Source: Pseudomonas sp. ML96
GTDB lineage: Bacteria > Pseudomonadota > Gammaproteobacteria > Pseudomonadales > Pseudomonadaceae
Direction of reading: 5' to 3'
Length of the DNA: 64,000 nt
Assembly (NCBI RefSeq): GCF_000761545.1
Contig: NZ_JPMY01000046.1
Location: forward strand, 150,976-214,975
Every line of letters begins with the position of its first letter. Within the stretch, counting starts at the first letter, position 1. Positions 47,002-55,175 of the stretch are shown here, one piece after another. The notes beneath the pieces were generated by a model that had not been told where the DNA came from, made no database searches, and saw nothing but the letters and a program-made list of their open reading frames with translations. A program made the translations under genes and the position numbers.

Positions 47002-48603
47002 CTACTTCACTTCCGGCGGGGTGGTGAAGGTGTGGTAGGGCGCCGGCGACGGCACCGTCCACTCCAGCCCCTCGGCGCCATCCCAGGGCTTGGCCGGGGC
47101 CGGCTTGCCGCTGCGGATGCACTTGATGACGATGAACAGGAAGAGGAACTGGGTGGCGCCGAAGGTGAAGGCGCCGATCGACGAGATCATGTTGAAGTCG
47201 GCGAACTGCAGGTTGTAGTCGGGAATCCGCCGCGGCATGCCGGCCAGGCCGACGAAGTGCATCGGGAAGAACGCCAGGTTCATGCCGATGAAGCTCATCC
47301 AGAAGTGCAGCTTGCCGAGGGTCTCGTCATACATGTGCCCGGTCCACTTCGGCAGCCAGTAGTAGGCCGAGGCGAAGATGCCGAAGATCGCGCCGGGCAC
47401 CAGCACATAGTGGAAGTGCGCCACCACGAAGTAGGTGTCGTGGTACTGGAAGTCCGCCGGGGCGATGGCCAGCATCAGCCCGGAGAAGCCGCCAATGGTG
47501 AACAGGATGACGAAGGCCACGGCGAACAGCATCGGCGTTTCGAAGGTCATCGAGCCCTGCCACATGGTGCTCACCCAGTTGAACACCTTCACCCCGGTGG
47601 GCACGGCGATCAGCATGGTGGCGTACATGAAGAACAGCTCGCCGGTCAGCGGGATGCCAACGGTGAACATGTGGTGCGCCCACACGATGAACGACAGGAA
47701 GGCGATCGAGGCAGTCGCGTAGACCATCGAGGTGTAGCCGAACAGCGGCTTGCGCGCGAAGGCCGGGATGATCGAGCTGACGGCGCCGAACGCCGGCAGG
47801 ATCATGATGTACACCTCGGGGTGGCCGAAGAACCAGAACACGTGCTGGAACAGCACCGGGTCACCGCCACCGGCAGCGCTGAAGAAGCTGGTGCCGAAGT
47901 GGATGTCCATCAGCATCATGGTCACGCAACCGGCCAGTACCGGCATCACCGCGATCAGCAGGAAGGCGGTGATCAGCCAGGTCCAGACGAACAGCGGCAT
48001 CTTCATCAGGGTCATGCCGGGAGCGCGCAGGTTGAGGATGGTGGCGATCACGTTGATCGCGCCCATGATCGAACTGATGCCCATCAGGTGCACGGCGAAG
48101 ATGAAGAAGGTCACCGACTCCGGCGCGTAGGTGGTCGACAGCGGCGCGTAGAAGGTCCAGCCGAAGTTCGGCCCGCCACCCTCGGTGAACAGGGTGCTGA
48201 CCAGCAGGCCGAAGGCCGCCGGCAGCAGCCAGAAGCTGAAGTTGTTCATCCGCGGCAGGGCCATGTCCGGCGCGCCGACCATCAGCGGGATCATCCAGTT
48301 GGCCAGGCCGACGAAAGCCGGCATCACCGCGCCGAACACCATGATCAGGCCGTGCATGGTGGTCATCTGGTTGAAGAACGCCGGCTCGACGATCTGCAGC
48401 CCCGGCTGGAACAGTTCGGCGCGGATCACCATGGCCATGGACCCGCCGAGCAGGAACATGGCGAAGCTGAACCACAGGTACATCGTGCCGATGTCCTTGT
48501 GGTTGGTGGTCAATACCCAGCGCATCAGGCCCTTGGCCGGGCCGTGGTGGTGGTCATGCCCGGCATGACCATGCTCTTTGTGAGAGTCGATCACAGCACT
48601 CAT
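47002..48603 (-). CDS. coxA: Cytochrome c oxidase subunit I (aa3 type)
   Basis: 533 residues with twelve transmembrane helices. The heme and CuB ligands are visible: the low-spin heme a His in MTTMHGLIMVFG, the Tyr-His crosslink region WFFGHPEVYIMILP, the paired histidines in VWAHHMFTVG, and HFHYVLVPG. It catalyses O2 reduction and proton pumping. The N-terminus is histidine-rich (HKEHGHAGHDHHHG). AGGAGAAG precedes ATG 48603. It starts 1 bp after coxB ends. Confidence 0.98.
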   Translation of the reverse strand: MSAVIDSHKEHGHAGHDHHHGPAKGLMRWVLTTNHKDIGTMYLWFSFAMFLLGGSMAMVIRAELFQPGLQIVEPAFFNQMTTMHGLIMVFGAVMPAFVGLANWMIPLMVGAPDMALPRMNNFSFWLLPAAFGLLVSTLFTEGGGPNFGWTFYAPLSTTYAPESVTFFIFAVHLMGISSIMGAINVIATILNLRAPGMTLMKMPLFVWTWLITAFLLIAVMPVLAGCVTMMLMDIHFGTSFFSAAGGGDPVLFQHVFWFFGHPEVYIMILPAFGAVSSIIPAFARKPLFGYTSMVYATASIAFLSFIVWAHHMFTVGIPLTGELFFMYATMLIAVPTGVKVFNWVSTMWQGSMTFETPMLFAVAFVILFTIGGFSGLMLAIAPADFQYHDTYFVVAHFHYVLVPGAIFGIFASAYYWLPKWTGHMYDETLGKLHFWMSFIGMNLAFFPMHFVGLAGMPRRIPDYNLQFADFNMISSIGAFTFGATQFLFLFIVIKCIRSGKPAPAKPWDGAEGLEWTVPSPAPYHTFTTPPEVK

Positions 48604-48604
48604 G

Positions 48605-49732
48605 TCACTTCTCCTCGGCCTGCTTGAGCTCAAGCACTTCTTTCGGGGTCACCATGTCTCCGGTGTTGTTGCCCCAGGCGTTGCGCTCGTAGGTGATGAC
48701 GGCGGCGATATCCACTTCCGACAGCTGCTTGCCGAACGCGGCCATGGCCGTGCCCTGCTTGCCGTGGAAGACGATGTCGAGGTGACCTTTCTTCGGCCCG
48801 GTAGCGATCTTCGAGCCCTTGAGTGCCGGGAACATCGGCGGCAGGCCCTGGCCCTCGGCCTGGTGACAGGAGGCGCAGTTGGTGTGGTAGACCTTGTCGC
48901 CACGCTCGACCAGCTCCTGCAGCGTCCACTCCTTACTGGTCAGCTCCTTGAGCTTGGCCGCCTGCTCTTTACGCTCGGCCAGCCACTTGGCGAAGTCTTC
49001 CTTGCTCTTGGCTTCCACCACCACCGGCATGAAGCCGTGGTCCTTGCCGCACAGCTCGGTGCACTGGCCGCGGTAGATGCCGGGCTCCTCGATGCGCGTC
49101 CAGGATTCGTTGACGAAGCCGGGGATGGCGTCCTTCTTCACCGCCAGGGCCGGGACCCACCAGGAGTGGATCACATCGGCGGCGGTGATCAGGAAGCGCA
49201 CCTTGGTGCCTACCGGCACCACGAGTGGCTCGTCGACCTCGAGCAGGTAGTGCTCGTCCTTCTCGGCCTTGTTGTAGATCTGGTCGGAAGGCGTAGCCAG
49301 GTTGCTGAAATACTCGACGTCCTGGCCCAGATATTTGTAGTGCCATTTCCACTGATAGCCGGTGACCTGGATGTCCAGCTCGGACTCCGAGGTGTCGTAC
49401 AGGTCGATCAGGGTCTTGGTGGCCGGCACGGCCATCGCCACCAGGATGACGAAGGGCACGACGGTCCAGAGGATCTCGACCGTGGTGCTCTCATGGAAGT
49501 GTGCTGGTTGCTGGCCGGTGGAGCGGCGGTGGATCAGCATCGACCAAAACATCACCCCAAAGACCACTACGCCGATCACGACGCAGATCCAGAAGATGAT
49601 CATGTGCAGGTCGAAGACGGTGCGGCTGACCTCGGTGACGCCGGGAGCCATGTTCACCGTCCAGGCGGCATGTGCCGAGCCGAACGCAAGCCACAGCAAC
49701 AGGCCCATCCAGACGCGTGGATGTCGCATCAT
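48605..49732 (-). CDS. coxB: Cytochrome c oxidase subunit II with fused cytochrome c domain
   Basis: 375 residues. It has a signal peptide (cleavage near AHA, about 21), two membrane helices (about 45-65 and 85-105), and a cupredoxin domain with CuA ligands in CTELCGKDHGFMPV plus the earlier HSWWVP. A C-terminal cytochrome c domain (about 290-375) has CASCH. This caa3-like architecture accepts electrons from periplasmic cytochromes. The start is one of two adjacent ATGs (49732/49729), preceded by AGGGGA. It is the first gene of the leftward oxidase operon. Confidence 0.97.
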   Translation of the reverse strand: MMRHPRVWMGLLLWLAFGSAHAAWTVNMAPGVTEVSRTVFDLHMIIFWICVVIGVVVFGVMFWSMLIHRRSTGQQPAHFHESTTVEILWTVVPFVILVAMAVPATKTLIDLYDTSESELDIQVTGYQWKWHYKYLGQDVEYFSNLATPSDQIYNKAEKDEHYLLEVDEPLVVPVGTKVRFLITAADVIHSWWVPALAVKKDAIPGFVNESWTRIEEPGIYRGQCTELCGKDHGFMPVVVEAKSKEDFAKWLAERKEQAAKLKELTSKEWTLQELVERGDKVYHTNCASCHQAEGQGLPPMFPALKGSKIATGPKKGHLDIVFHGKQGTAMAAFGKQLSEVDIAAVITYERNAWGNNTGDMVTPKEVLELKQAEEK

Positions 49733-50108
49733 TGCGGGGTTCCCCTCGTTGTTCTTGTTATCCCGCCGGCTAAGCCTGCGGCAAAGGGATCGACTGCCGA
49801 TACTGCTGGCATACATCCGTCGAAACCTCTCCGTGCCGAAGCCCGTCCGGTTCCATCAGGTTCACGCCTTGCGAGTTCGAGTATAGACAGCGACTGCGAC
49901 AGCACAACGCAGTCAGAAAATTAACGCCTGATTTCTGTGAGAGTCGCGTGGCCCTAGGGCTGCGCGAGATAGGTCGCGAATGCTCTGCGCTGCATATAGC
50001 GCTGATTTATAACCATGAAATAATTATGACAATCCGATCTTAGCCATCGCCTCGGTCCGGCTAAGGTGAGTGCTTGTTTTCCATTTCATGTCCCTACCCG
50101 GAGTCGTC
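49733..50108. other. 376-bp intergenic region: coxB promoter side and leader of the next gene
   Basis: This divergent gap must hold the oxidase operon promoter and that of the 215-residue protein gene. An AT-rich block (about 50007-50030, TTTATAACCATGAAATAATTATGAC) suits a promoter. A 7-bp stem CTTAGCC / GGCTAAG (50039-50045 with 50059-50065) lies in the rightward leader. No convincing regulator-binding motif or small gene was recognised. Confidence 0.5.
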
Positions 50109-50756
50109 ATGAATACCCCCGCACTGCGCGAACTGATCCAGCGTGCCCTCGACCATGAAGCGACCAGCAACAACCTGGCCCGCCAGCTCGATGCCCAGCT
50201 CGACCGTCTGCACCCGACCATCCAGTTGCCGTCCGATGACACCAGCGGCGCGCTGCAGCGCTTCGTCGCCGCCTATGTCGAGCAGGTGCCGGACGTGCTG
50301 GACGCGGCCAACGCGGTGGCGCGCGAGGCCGGTATCGAAGGCCAGGTGAAACCGGTGCTGAAACTGGCCGAGCAGTTCTTCCTCAGCCCGCCGAGCATCA
50401 TGGAAGGCCATCAGGGCCTGGACGCCCTGCTGGACGAGGCCTACCTCGCCCATCGCCTGGTCGAGGAAGTGAATGACCGCTACATCGTCCACCTCGGCCA
50501 GCCGCTGATCCCGCTGGATACCACGGTGGCCAACGTCATCGCCCACCAGCTGATCGGCGAGCCCTTCGCCAACCAGCTGGACGAAGCCGTGCACCACGCC
50601 GTCGAGGAGATGCTCGACGCCAGTGTGTTCCAGCAGGACTCGGTGCAGGAATACCGCGCCCGCCTGAGCAGCCCACAGACCCTGGCCGCCTGGCAGAACT
50701 GGCCGTGCCTGTCACGCCAGCTGGGTGTGGAGCTGGGCCTGCCGGTCGGCGCCTGA
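50109..50756 (+). CDS. Conserved hypothetical protein beside carbonic anhydrase
   Basis: 215 residues, soluble, mostly helical and acidic. No membrane segment, signal peptide or known motif was seen. An equivalent gene sits between the oxidase cluster and the carbonic anhydrase gene in P. aeruginosa. CCGGAG precedes ATG 50109. An intrinsic terminator follows. Function is unknown. Confidence 0.8.
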   Translation: MNTPALRELIQRALDHEATSNNLARQLDAQLDRLHPTIQLPSDDTSGALQRFVAAYVEQVPDVLDAANAVAREAGIEGQVKPVLKLAEQFFLSPPSIMEGHQGLDALLDEAYLAHRLVEEVNDRYIVHLGQPLIPLDTTVANVIAHQLIGEPFANQLDEAVHHAVEEMLDASVFQQDSVQEYRARLSSPQTLAAWQNWPCLSRQLGVELGLPVGA

Positions 50757-50770
50757 GCCGCCCAGATGCA

Positions 50771-50800
50771 ACAAGGCCCGCGATTGCGGGCCTTGTCGTT
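50771..50800. terminator. Intrinsic terminator
   Basis: ACAAGGCCCGC, loop GATT and GCGGGCCTTGT followed by CGTTT (50771-50800). It lies between the convergent hypothetical gene and the carbonic anhydrase gene and can serve the rightward one. Confidence 0.82.
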
Positions 50801-51525
50801 TACTGGGACTGGTAACGCGCCTTGGGCGTGGCCATCGGCACCACCTCGCCGTCCAGCGGCAGGAAGCTCCCGCTCTCGGCGTCGTAGGCGCGGATCGCGC
50901 TGGTCTCGATGTCGTAGACCCAGCCATGGATGAATAGCTGGCCGCTGGCCACGCGCGCCGCCACCGACGGGTGGGTGCACAGGTGGTTGAGCTGGGCTAC
51001 CACGTTCTCCTCGGTGAGGATGCCCAGCCTGTCGTGGCCTTCGCAGCCGCAGTTGGCCTCGACCACCTTGAGCGCCACTTCGCTGTGGCGCAGCCAGGCC
51101 TTCACCGTCGGCATGCTTTCCAGGGTCTCGGGAGCCAGTACCGCTTTCATCGCGCCGCAATCGGAGTGGCCGCAGACGATGATGTGCTGCACGCCCAGGG
51201 CCAGCACCGCATATTCGATGGCGGTGGAGACGCCGCCCATCATCTGCCCGTAGGCCGGCACCACGTTACCGACGTTGCGGCTGACGAACAGGTCGCCCGG
51301 GGCGCTCTGGGTGATCAGCTCGGGAACGATGCGCGAGTCGGCGCAAGTGATGAACATGGCACGCGGGTTCTGCGCGGTGGCCAACGCCTTGAACAGTTCC
51401 TCCTGCTGCGGGAAGACCTCGTTACGGAAGCGTTTGAAGCCACCGACGATGGCGTTCAGCGCCTCCTCGGCGCTCTCCGGCGCGGTACGCGCCTGCAGGG
51501 GAATGGCGTTGTGCTTGTAGGGCAT
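50800..51525 (-). CDS. Beta-class carbonic anhydrase
   Basis: 241 residues. Zinc ligands and the catalytic dyad are in CADSR (Cys and Asp-Arg) and GHSDCGAM (His and Cys). It interconverts CO2 and bicarbonate in the cytoplasm. In PAO1 the equivalent gene precedes a SulP-type transporter gene; no such transporter is beside it here. Its 3' end touches the terminator at 50771-50800. Confidence 0.95.
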   Translation of the reverse strand: MPYKHNAIPLQARTAPESAEEALNAIVGGFKRFRNEVFPQQEELFKALATAQNPRAMFITCADSRIVPELITQSAPGDLFVSRNVGNVVPAYGQMMGGVSTAIEYAVLALGVQHIIVCGHSDCGAMKAVLAPETLESMPTVKAWLRHSEVALKVVEANCGCEGHDRLGILTEENVVAQLNHLCTHPSVAARVASGQLFIHGWVYDIETSAIRAYDAESGSFLPLDGEVVPMATPKARYQSQ

Positions 51526-51622
51526 GGCGTCTCACCTCGTGCTGGACCGGCGCGCTATCGCGCGGTGCGGATTATCGACCTGGCATGCGGACAGTTGCCA
51601 GCCCCAGCGAGTCACAATTCGT

Positions 51623-52684
51623 TTACAGCAATTTCAGTTGCTGGCCCGGCGGAGCGAACTGGCTGCAGTCGAGGTTGAAGCCATCGCGATGGTTCAGCCC
51701 CAGGCGCTTGCGCGCCAGCGTGAAGCGCTGCGCGAGCAGGTCGGCAAAGGCGCCTTCACCGCGCATGCGGCTGCCGAAGCGGCTGTCGTAGTTCTTGCCG
51801 CCGCGCGACTGGCGGATCAGGCTCATCACGTGCTCGGCGCGCTCGGGGAAGTGGCTGCGCAGCCATTCCTCGAACAGCTCGGCGATTTCCAGCGGCAGGC
51901 GCAGCAGCACGTAGCCGGCCGAGCGCGCGCCGGCGTCGCGGGCGGCCTCGAGAATCCGCTCCAGCTCCATGTCGTTGATCATCGGGATGATCGGTGCGAC
52001 CAGCGCGGTGACCGGCACCCCGGCCTCGTGCAGGCGCTGCATGGCGCGCAGCCGCGCACCCGGCGAGGCCGCGCGCGGCTCCATGATGCGTTTCAGCTCG
52101 TCGTCCAGGGTGGTCAGGCTGAACGCCACGCTGACCAGGCGACGGCTGGCCAGTTCCTGCAGCAGGTCGAGGTCGCGCAGGATCAGCGAGCTTTTGGTGA
52201 TGATGTGCAGCGGATGGCGGAAGCGCAGGAGGATCTCCAGCGCCTGGCGGGTCAGGCGCTGCTCGCGCTCGATCGGCTGGTAGGCATCGGTGTTGATGCC
52301 CAGGGCGATCGGCTGCGGCGTGTAGCCCGGCTTGCTCAGCTCTTCTTCGAGGCGCTCGGCCAGGTTGGTCTTGGCGATCAGCCGGGTCTCGAAGTCGATG
52401 CCCGGCGACAGGTCCCAGTAGGCATGGCTGGGCCGGGCGAAGCAGTAGATGCAGCCATGCTCGCAGCCTCGGTAGGGGTTCACCGAGCGGTCGAAGCCGA
52501 CATCCGGCGAGTTGTTGCGGGTGATCACCGACTTGGCTCGCTCGACGCGCACCTCGGTGGCCCGGCACGGCGGCGTCTCGTCCTGGAACCAGCCGTCGTC
52601 CTCGGCCTGGCTGCGGGTCGGGGCAAAGCGGTTGTGCGGATTGCTGGCGGTACCGCGGCCACGGGGTGGCAGGGTGAGGGACAT
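51623..52684 (-). CDS. PA0069-family radical SAM protein
   Basis: 353 residues. The radical-SAM cluster motif CEHGCIYC (Cx3Cx2C) is in NPYRGCEHGCIYCFARPSH, followed by a TIM-barrel core with LGINTDAYQPIER and ITKSSLILRDLDLL. It would bind a 4Fe-4S cluster and SAM. Similarity to spore photoproduct lyase-like proteins has been noted for this family, but the substrate is unknown. The ATG at 52684 is chosen by homology; a TTG/ATG upstream adds nine residues. Confidence 0.92.
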   Translation of the reverse strand: MSLTLPPRGRGTASNPHNRFAPTRSQAEDDGWFQDETPPCRATEVRVERAKSVITRNNSPDVGFDRSVNPYRGCEHGCIYCFARPSHAYWDLSPGIDFETRLIAKTNLAERLEEELSKPGYTPQPIALGINTDAYQPIEREQRLTRQALEILLRFRHPLHIITKSSLILRDLDLLQELASRRLVSVAFSLTTLDDELKRIMEPRAASPGARLRAMQRLHEAGVPVTALVAPIIPMINDMELERILEAARDAGARSAGYVLLRLPLEIAELFEEWLRSHFPERAEHVMSLIRQSRGGKNYDSRFGSRMRGEGAFADLLAQRFTLARKRLGLNHRDGFNLDCSQFAPPGQQLKLL

Positions 52685-52749
52685 GGGCAAGGCTCCAGAT
52701 ACTGTATGCATGAACAGTATTTGGATTTACTCCCACATACCAGCGCTGC

Positions 52750-53256
52750 CTATTCCTCTTCGACCGGCGGCGCCGGCGTGAAGGGCTCGATCACGTACTC
52801 GCGGCCATGCCGGCGACAGTCTTCCAGGGTGCCCTCAGCGCCGCGTCGAGTGACCAGAAAGGTGCTACCGCCGACATCGTCGGCGTCGATCACGCCGGTC
52901 TCCAGGTCGATGCCATCGCTCACCACCGCCGACAGGAAGTCTGCGGACCAATCCGCCTCGCCGTGCCAGCGCAGGATCATCCGCCCTTCGCGCCAGTGCA
53001 CCGAGACGAACTCGAGGCCATGGGGCCAGCGATAGCCCAGCAGGCAGAAATGGTTGGTCCTAGTGTGCGCGCCCTGGTACGCCAGCAGCAGGCGCAGCTG
53101 CGCCTCGGGCTGGCGATAACGGGTCTCGTAAGCCGGATCGAAGCGCGCATTCATGCCGGCGTAGATCGACGGGCCGAAATCCTCGGCCCAAGTGCTCAGC
53201 GACATCGAGAGCAGCAGCGCGCCGCACAGTCCCCGCCATGCAAATCCCTTCATCAT
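52750..53256 (-). CDS. Hypothetical secreted protein
   Basis: 168 residues with a signal peptide (hydrophobic core about 8-22, cleavage after TWA). The mature part is acidic with two cysteines (CLLGYRW and DCRRHG) that could form a disulfide. No family was recognised. GGGGAG precedes ATG 53256. It follows the transporter gene at 53308-54300 by 51 bp in the same direction. Its role is unknown. Confidence 0.72.
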   Translation of the reverse strand: MMKGFAWRGLCGALLLSMSLSTWAEDFGPSIYAGMNARFDPAYETRYRQPEAQLRLLLAYQGAHTRTNHFCLLGYRWPHGLEFVSVHWREGRMILRWHGEADWSADFLSAVVSDGIDLETGVIDADDVGGSTFLVTRRGAEGTLEDCRRHGREYVIEPFTPAPPVEEE

Positions 53257-53307
53257 CCCTGACTCCCCGAGTGCCGCCGGCACGGTAGCGCAGCGGCGCC
53301 GGGCGGG

Positions 53308-54300
53308 CTAGGGATCGACGCGGCCCATCAGCTCGCTGACCGACTCCGGGCGCTTGGCGTAACGCTGCGCCAGCACCGCGCAGAACATCAGCTGGATCTG
53401 GTGGAACAGCATCAGCGGCAGGATCAGCAGGCCGATGCTGCTGCCGGCGAATAGCACTTGGGCCATGGGCACGCCGGTGGCCAGGCTCTTCTTCGAGCCG
53501 CAGAAGAGGATGGTGATGCGGTCCTCCAGGTCGAAGCCGCATAGCCGCGCGGCGCCGTACGACACCAGCAGCGCCAGGGCCAGCAGCACGCAGCAGGCCA
53601 GCACCAGGCCGGCCAGCGCCGGCAGCGGCACCTGGTGCCACAACCCTTCGACTACCGCAGCGCTGAAGGCGCCATAGACCACCAGCAGGATCGAGCCCTG
53701 GTCGACGAAGCGCAGCCAGTGCTTGTTGCGGCCGACCCAGTCGCCGATCCAGCGCCGCGCGATCTGCCCGGCGATAAACGGCAGCAGCAGCTGCACGGTG
53801 ATCTTGCCGATGGCATCCAGGGTTGAGGCACCGTCGCCGTGCACGTTCAGCAGCAGCGTCACCAGCAGCGGAGTGAGGAAGATACCGAACAGGCTGGACG
53901 CCGCCGCGCTGCAGATCGCCGCCGCGACATTGCCGCGCGCCAGCGAGGTGAAGGCAATGGCCGACTGCACCGTGGCCGGCAGGGCGCACAGGTAGAGCAT
54001 GCCGACATACAGCGCATCGCCGGTCAGCGGTGCCAGCAGCGGCTTGAGCGCCAGGCCCAGCAGCGGGAAGGCGACGAAGGTGCAGGCGAACACCAGCAGG
54101 TGCAGGCGCCAGTGGCTGGCCCCGGCGACGATCTGCTCGCGCGACAGCTTGGCGCCATGCAGGAAGAACAGCAGGCCGATGGCCAGGTTGGTCAGCCAGG
54201 CGAAGGCATCCGCCACGCTGCCCTGCACCGGCAGCAGGCTGGCGAGCAGGACCATGGCGAGCAGGGCCTGGGTGAAGGAGTCGGGAAGGAAACGGCGCAT
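53308..54300 (-). CDS. SBF-like (YfeH) bile acid:sodium symporter family transporter
   Basis: 330 residues with nine or ten transmembrane helices. It has the YfeH signature ALPATVQSAIAFTSLARGN and ILFCGSKKSLATGVPMA near the C-terminus. Family members are sodium-coupled anion transporters related to ASBT; the substrate of YfeH proteins is not known. It is divergent from the AraC-type regulator gene at 54378, its probable controller. Confidence 0.88.
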   Translation of the reverse strand: MRRFLPDSFTQALLAMVLLASLLPVQGSVADAFAWLTNLAIGLLFFLHGAKLSREQIVAGASHWRLHLLVFACTFVAFPLLGLALKPLLAPLTGDALYVGMLYLCALPATVQSAIAFTSLARGNVAAAICSAAASSLFGIFLTPLLVTLLLNVHGDGASTLDAIGKITVQLLLPFIAGQIARRWIGDWVGRNKHWLRFVDQGSILLVVYGAFSAAVVEGLWHQVPLPALAGLVLACCVLLALALLVSYGAARLCGFDLEDRITILFCGSKKSLATGVPMAQVLFAGSSIGLLILPLMLFHQIQLMFCAVLAQRYAKRPESVSELMGRVDP

Positions 54301-54377
54301 GCTGAACTCGCTTGCTGGTCGGGAGCGCTCAACTTATCGTGGGCGGAAATTTCCGGCTAACGCCAAAGTACCAAGCA

Positions 54378-55175
54378 ATGTCGCCAATCGGACAAACCGA
54401 CACCGTCGCCCGCGCAGTGCCCGACCTGCAGCGCCTGCCACGGCCCCTGTATGGCCGGGTGGAGTCGCTGCCCAATCGCGCGCTGACCTTCGTTCACAGC
54501 CACCCCTGGGTGCAGCTGTCCTACGCCATCGCCGGCGTGCTCGAGGTGCAGACCGCCGGCGCCCGCTTCATCGCCCCGCCACAACGCGCAGTGTGGGTAC
54601 CGGCCGGCGTAGAGCACCGCGTGTTCAGCTCGCCGCGAACCGAGATGCGCAGCCTGTATATCGAATGCGCCGCCGTACCCTGGGGCCCCGGCGACTGCCG
54701 CGTGCTGGCGGTCAGCCCGCTGCTGCGCGAGCTGATCGACGGCTTCAGTGCGCTGCCGGTGGAGTACGACGAGGCCGGCGCCGCGGGACGCCTGACCGCC
54801 GTACTGCTCGACCAGCTGCAGGCGGCGCCGGCGGTCGAGCTATCGCTGCCGCTGCCGCGCGATGCGCGCCTTCAGGCCATTTGCAGCGGGCTGGCCGAGG
54901 AGCGGGATCGCCACCTGGGCCTGGCCGACTGGAGCGCGCGCCTGGGCGTGTCCGAGCGCACCCTGAGCCGGCTGTTCCTGCGCGACACCGGGCTCAGTTT
55001 CCGCACCTGGCGCCAGCGCCAGCGCCTGCTCGACGCCCTGACCCCGCTGGAGCGTGGCGAGCGGGTCACCGACGTGGCCCTGGCCTGCGGCTACGACTCG
55101 CTGTCGGCCTTTATCGCCGCCTTCCGCCAGCAGTTCGGCGCCACGCCCGGCGAGTTCTTCCGCGGCCAGCGCTAG
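54378..55175 (+). CDS. AraC-family transcriptional regulator
   Basis: 265 residues: an N-terminal cupin-like sensor domain (about 30-140, with HSHPWVQLSYAIAGVLEVQT and PPQRAVWVPAGVEHRV), then two helix-turn-helix motifs (about 165-260), the second in VTDVALACGYDSLSAFIAAFRQQFGATP. It probably senses a small molecule and controls the divergent transporter gene, 77 bp away. The ATG at 54378 has a poor ribosome site, but no better one was seen. Its stop shares CTAG (55172-55175) with the convergent PiT gene. Confidence 0.9.
   Translation: MSPIGQTDTVARAVPDLQRLPRPLYGRVESLPNRALTFVHSHPWVQLSYAIAGVLEVQTAGARFIAPPQRAVWVPAGVEHRVFSSPRTEMRSLYIECAAVPWGPGDCRVLAVSPLLRELIDGFSALPVEYDEAGAAGRLTAVLLDQLQAAPAVELSLPLPRDARLQAICSGLAEERDRHLGLADWSARLGVSERTLSRLFLRDTGLSFRTWRQRQRLLDALTPLERGERVTDVALACGYDSLSAFIAAFRQQFGATPGEFFRGQR

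Noticed and set aside
48605..48950. The cytochrome c domain on cytochrome oxidase subunit II as an unusual fusion
   Set aside because: A C-terminal cytochrome c domain on subunit II is the known caa3-like arrangement and is usual in Pseudomonas.
54312..54377. A longer N-terminus for the AraC-type regulator from a TTG at 54312
   Set aside because: It would extend across the divergent promoter region and adds no sensor-domain similarity; the ATG at 54378 fits better.
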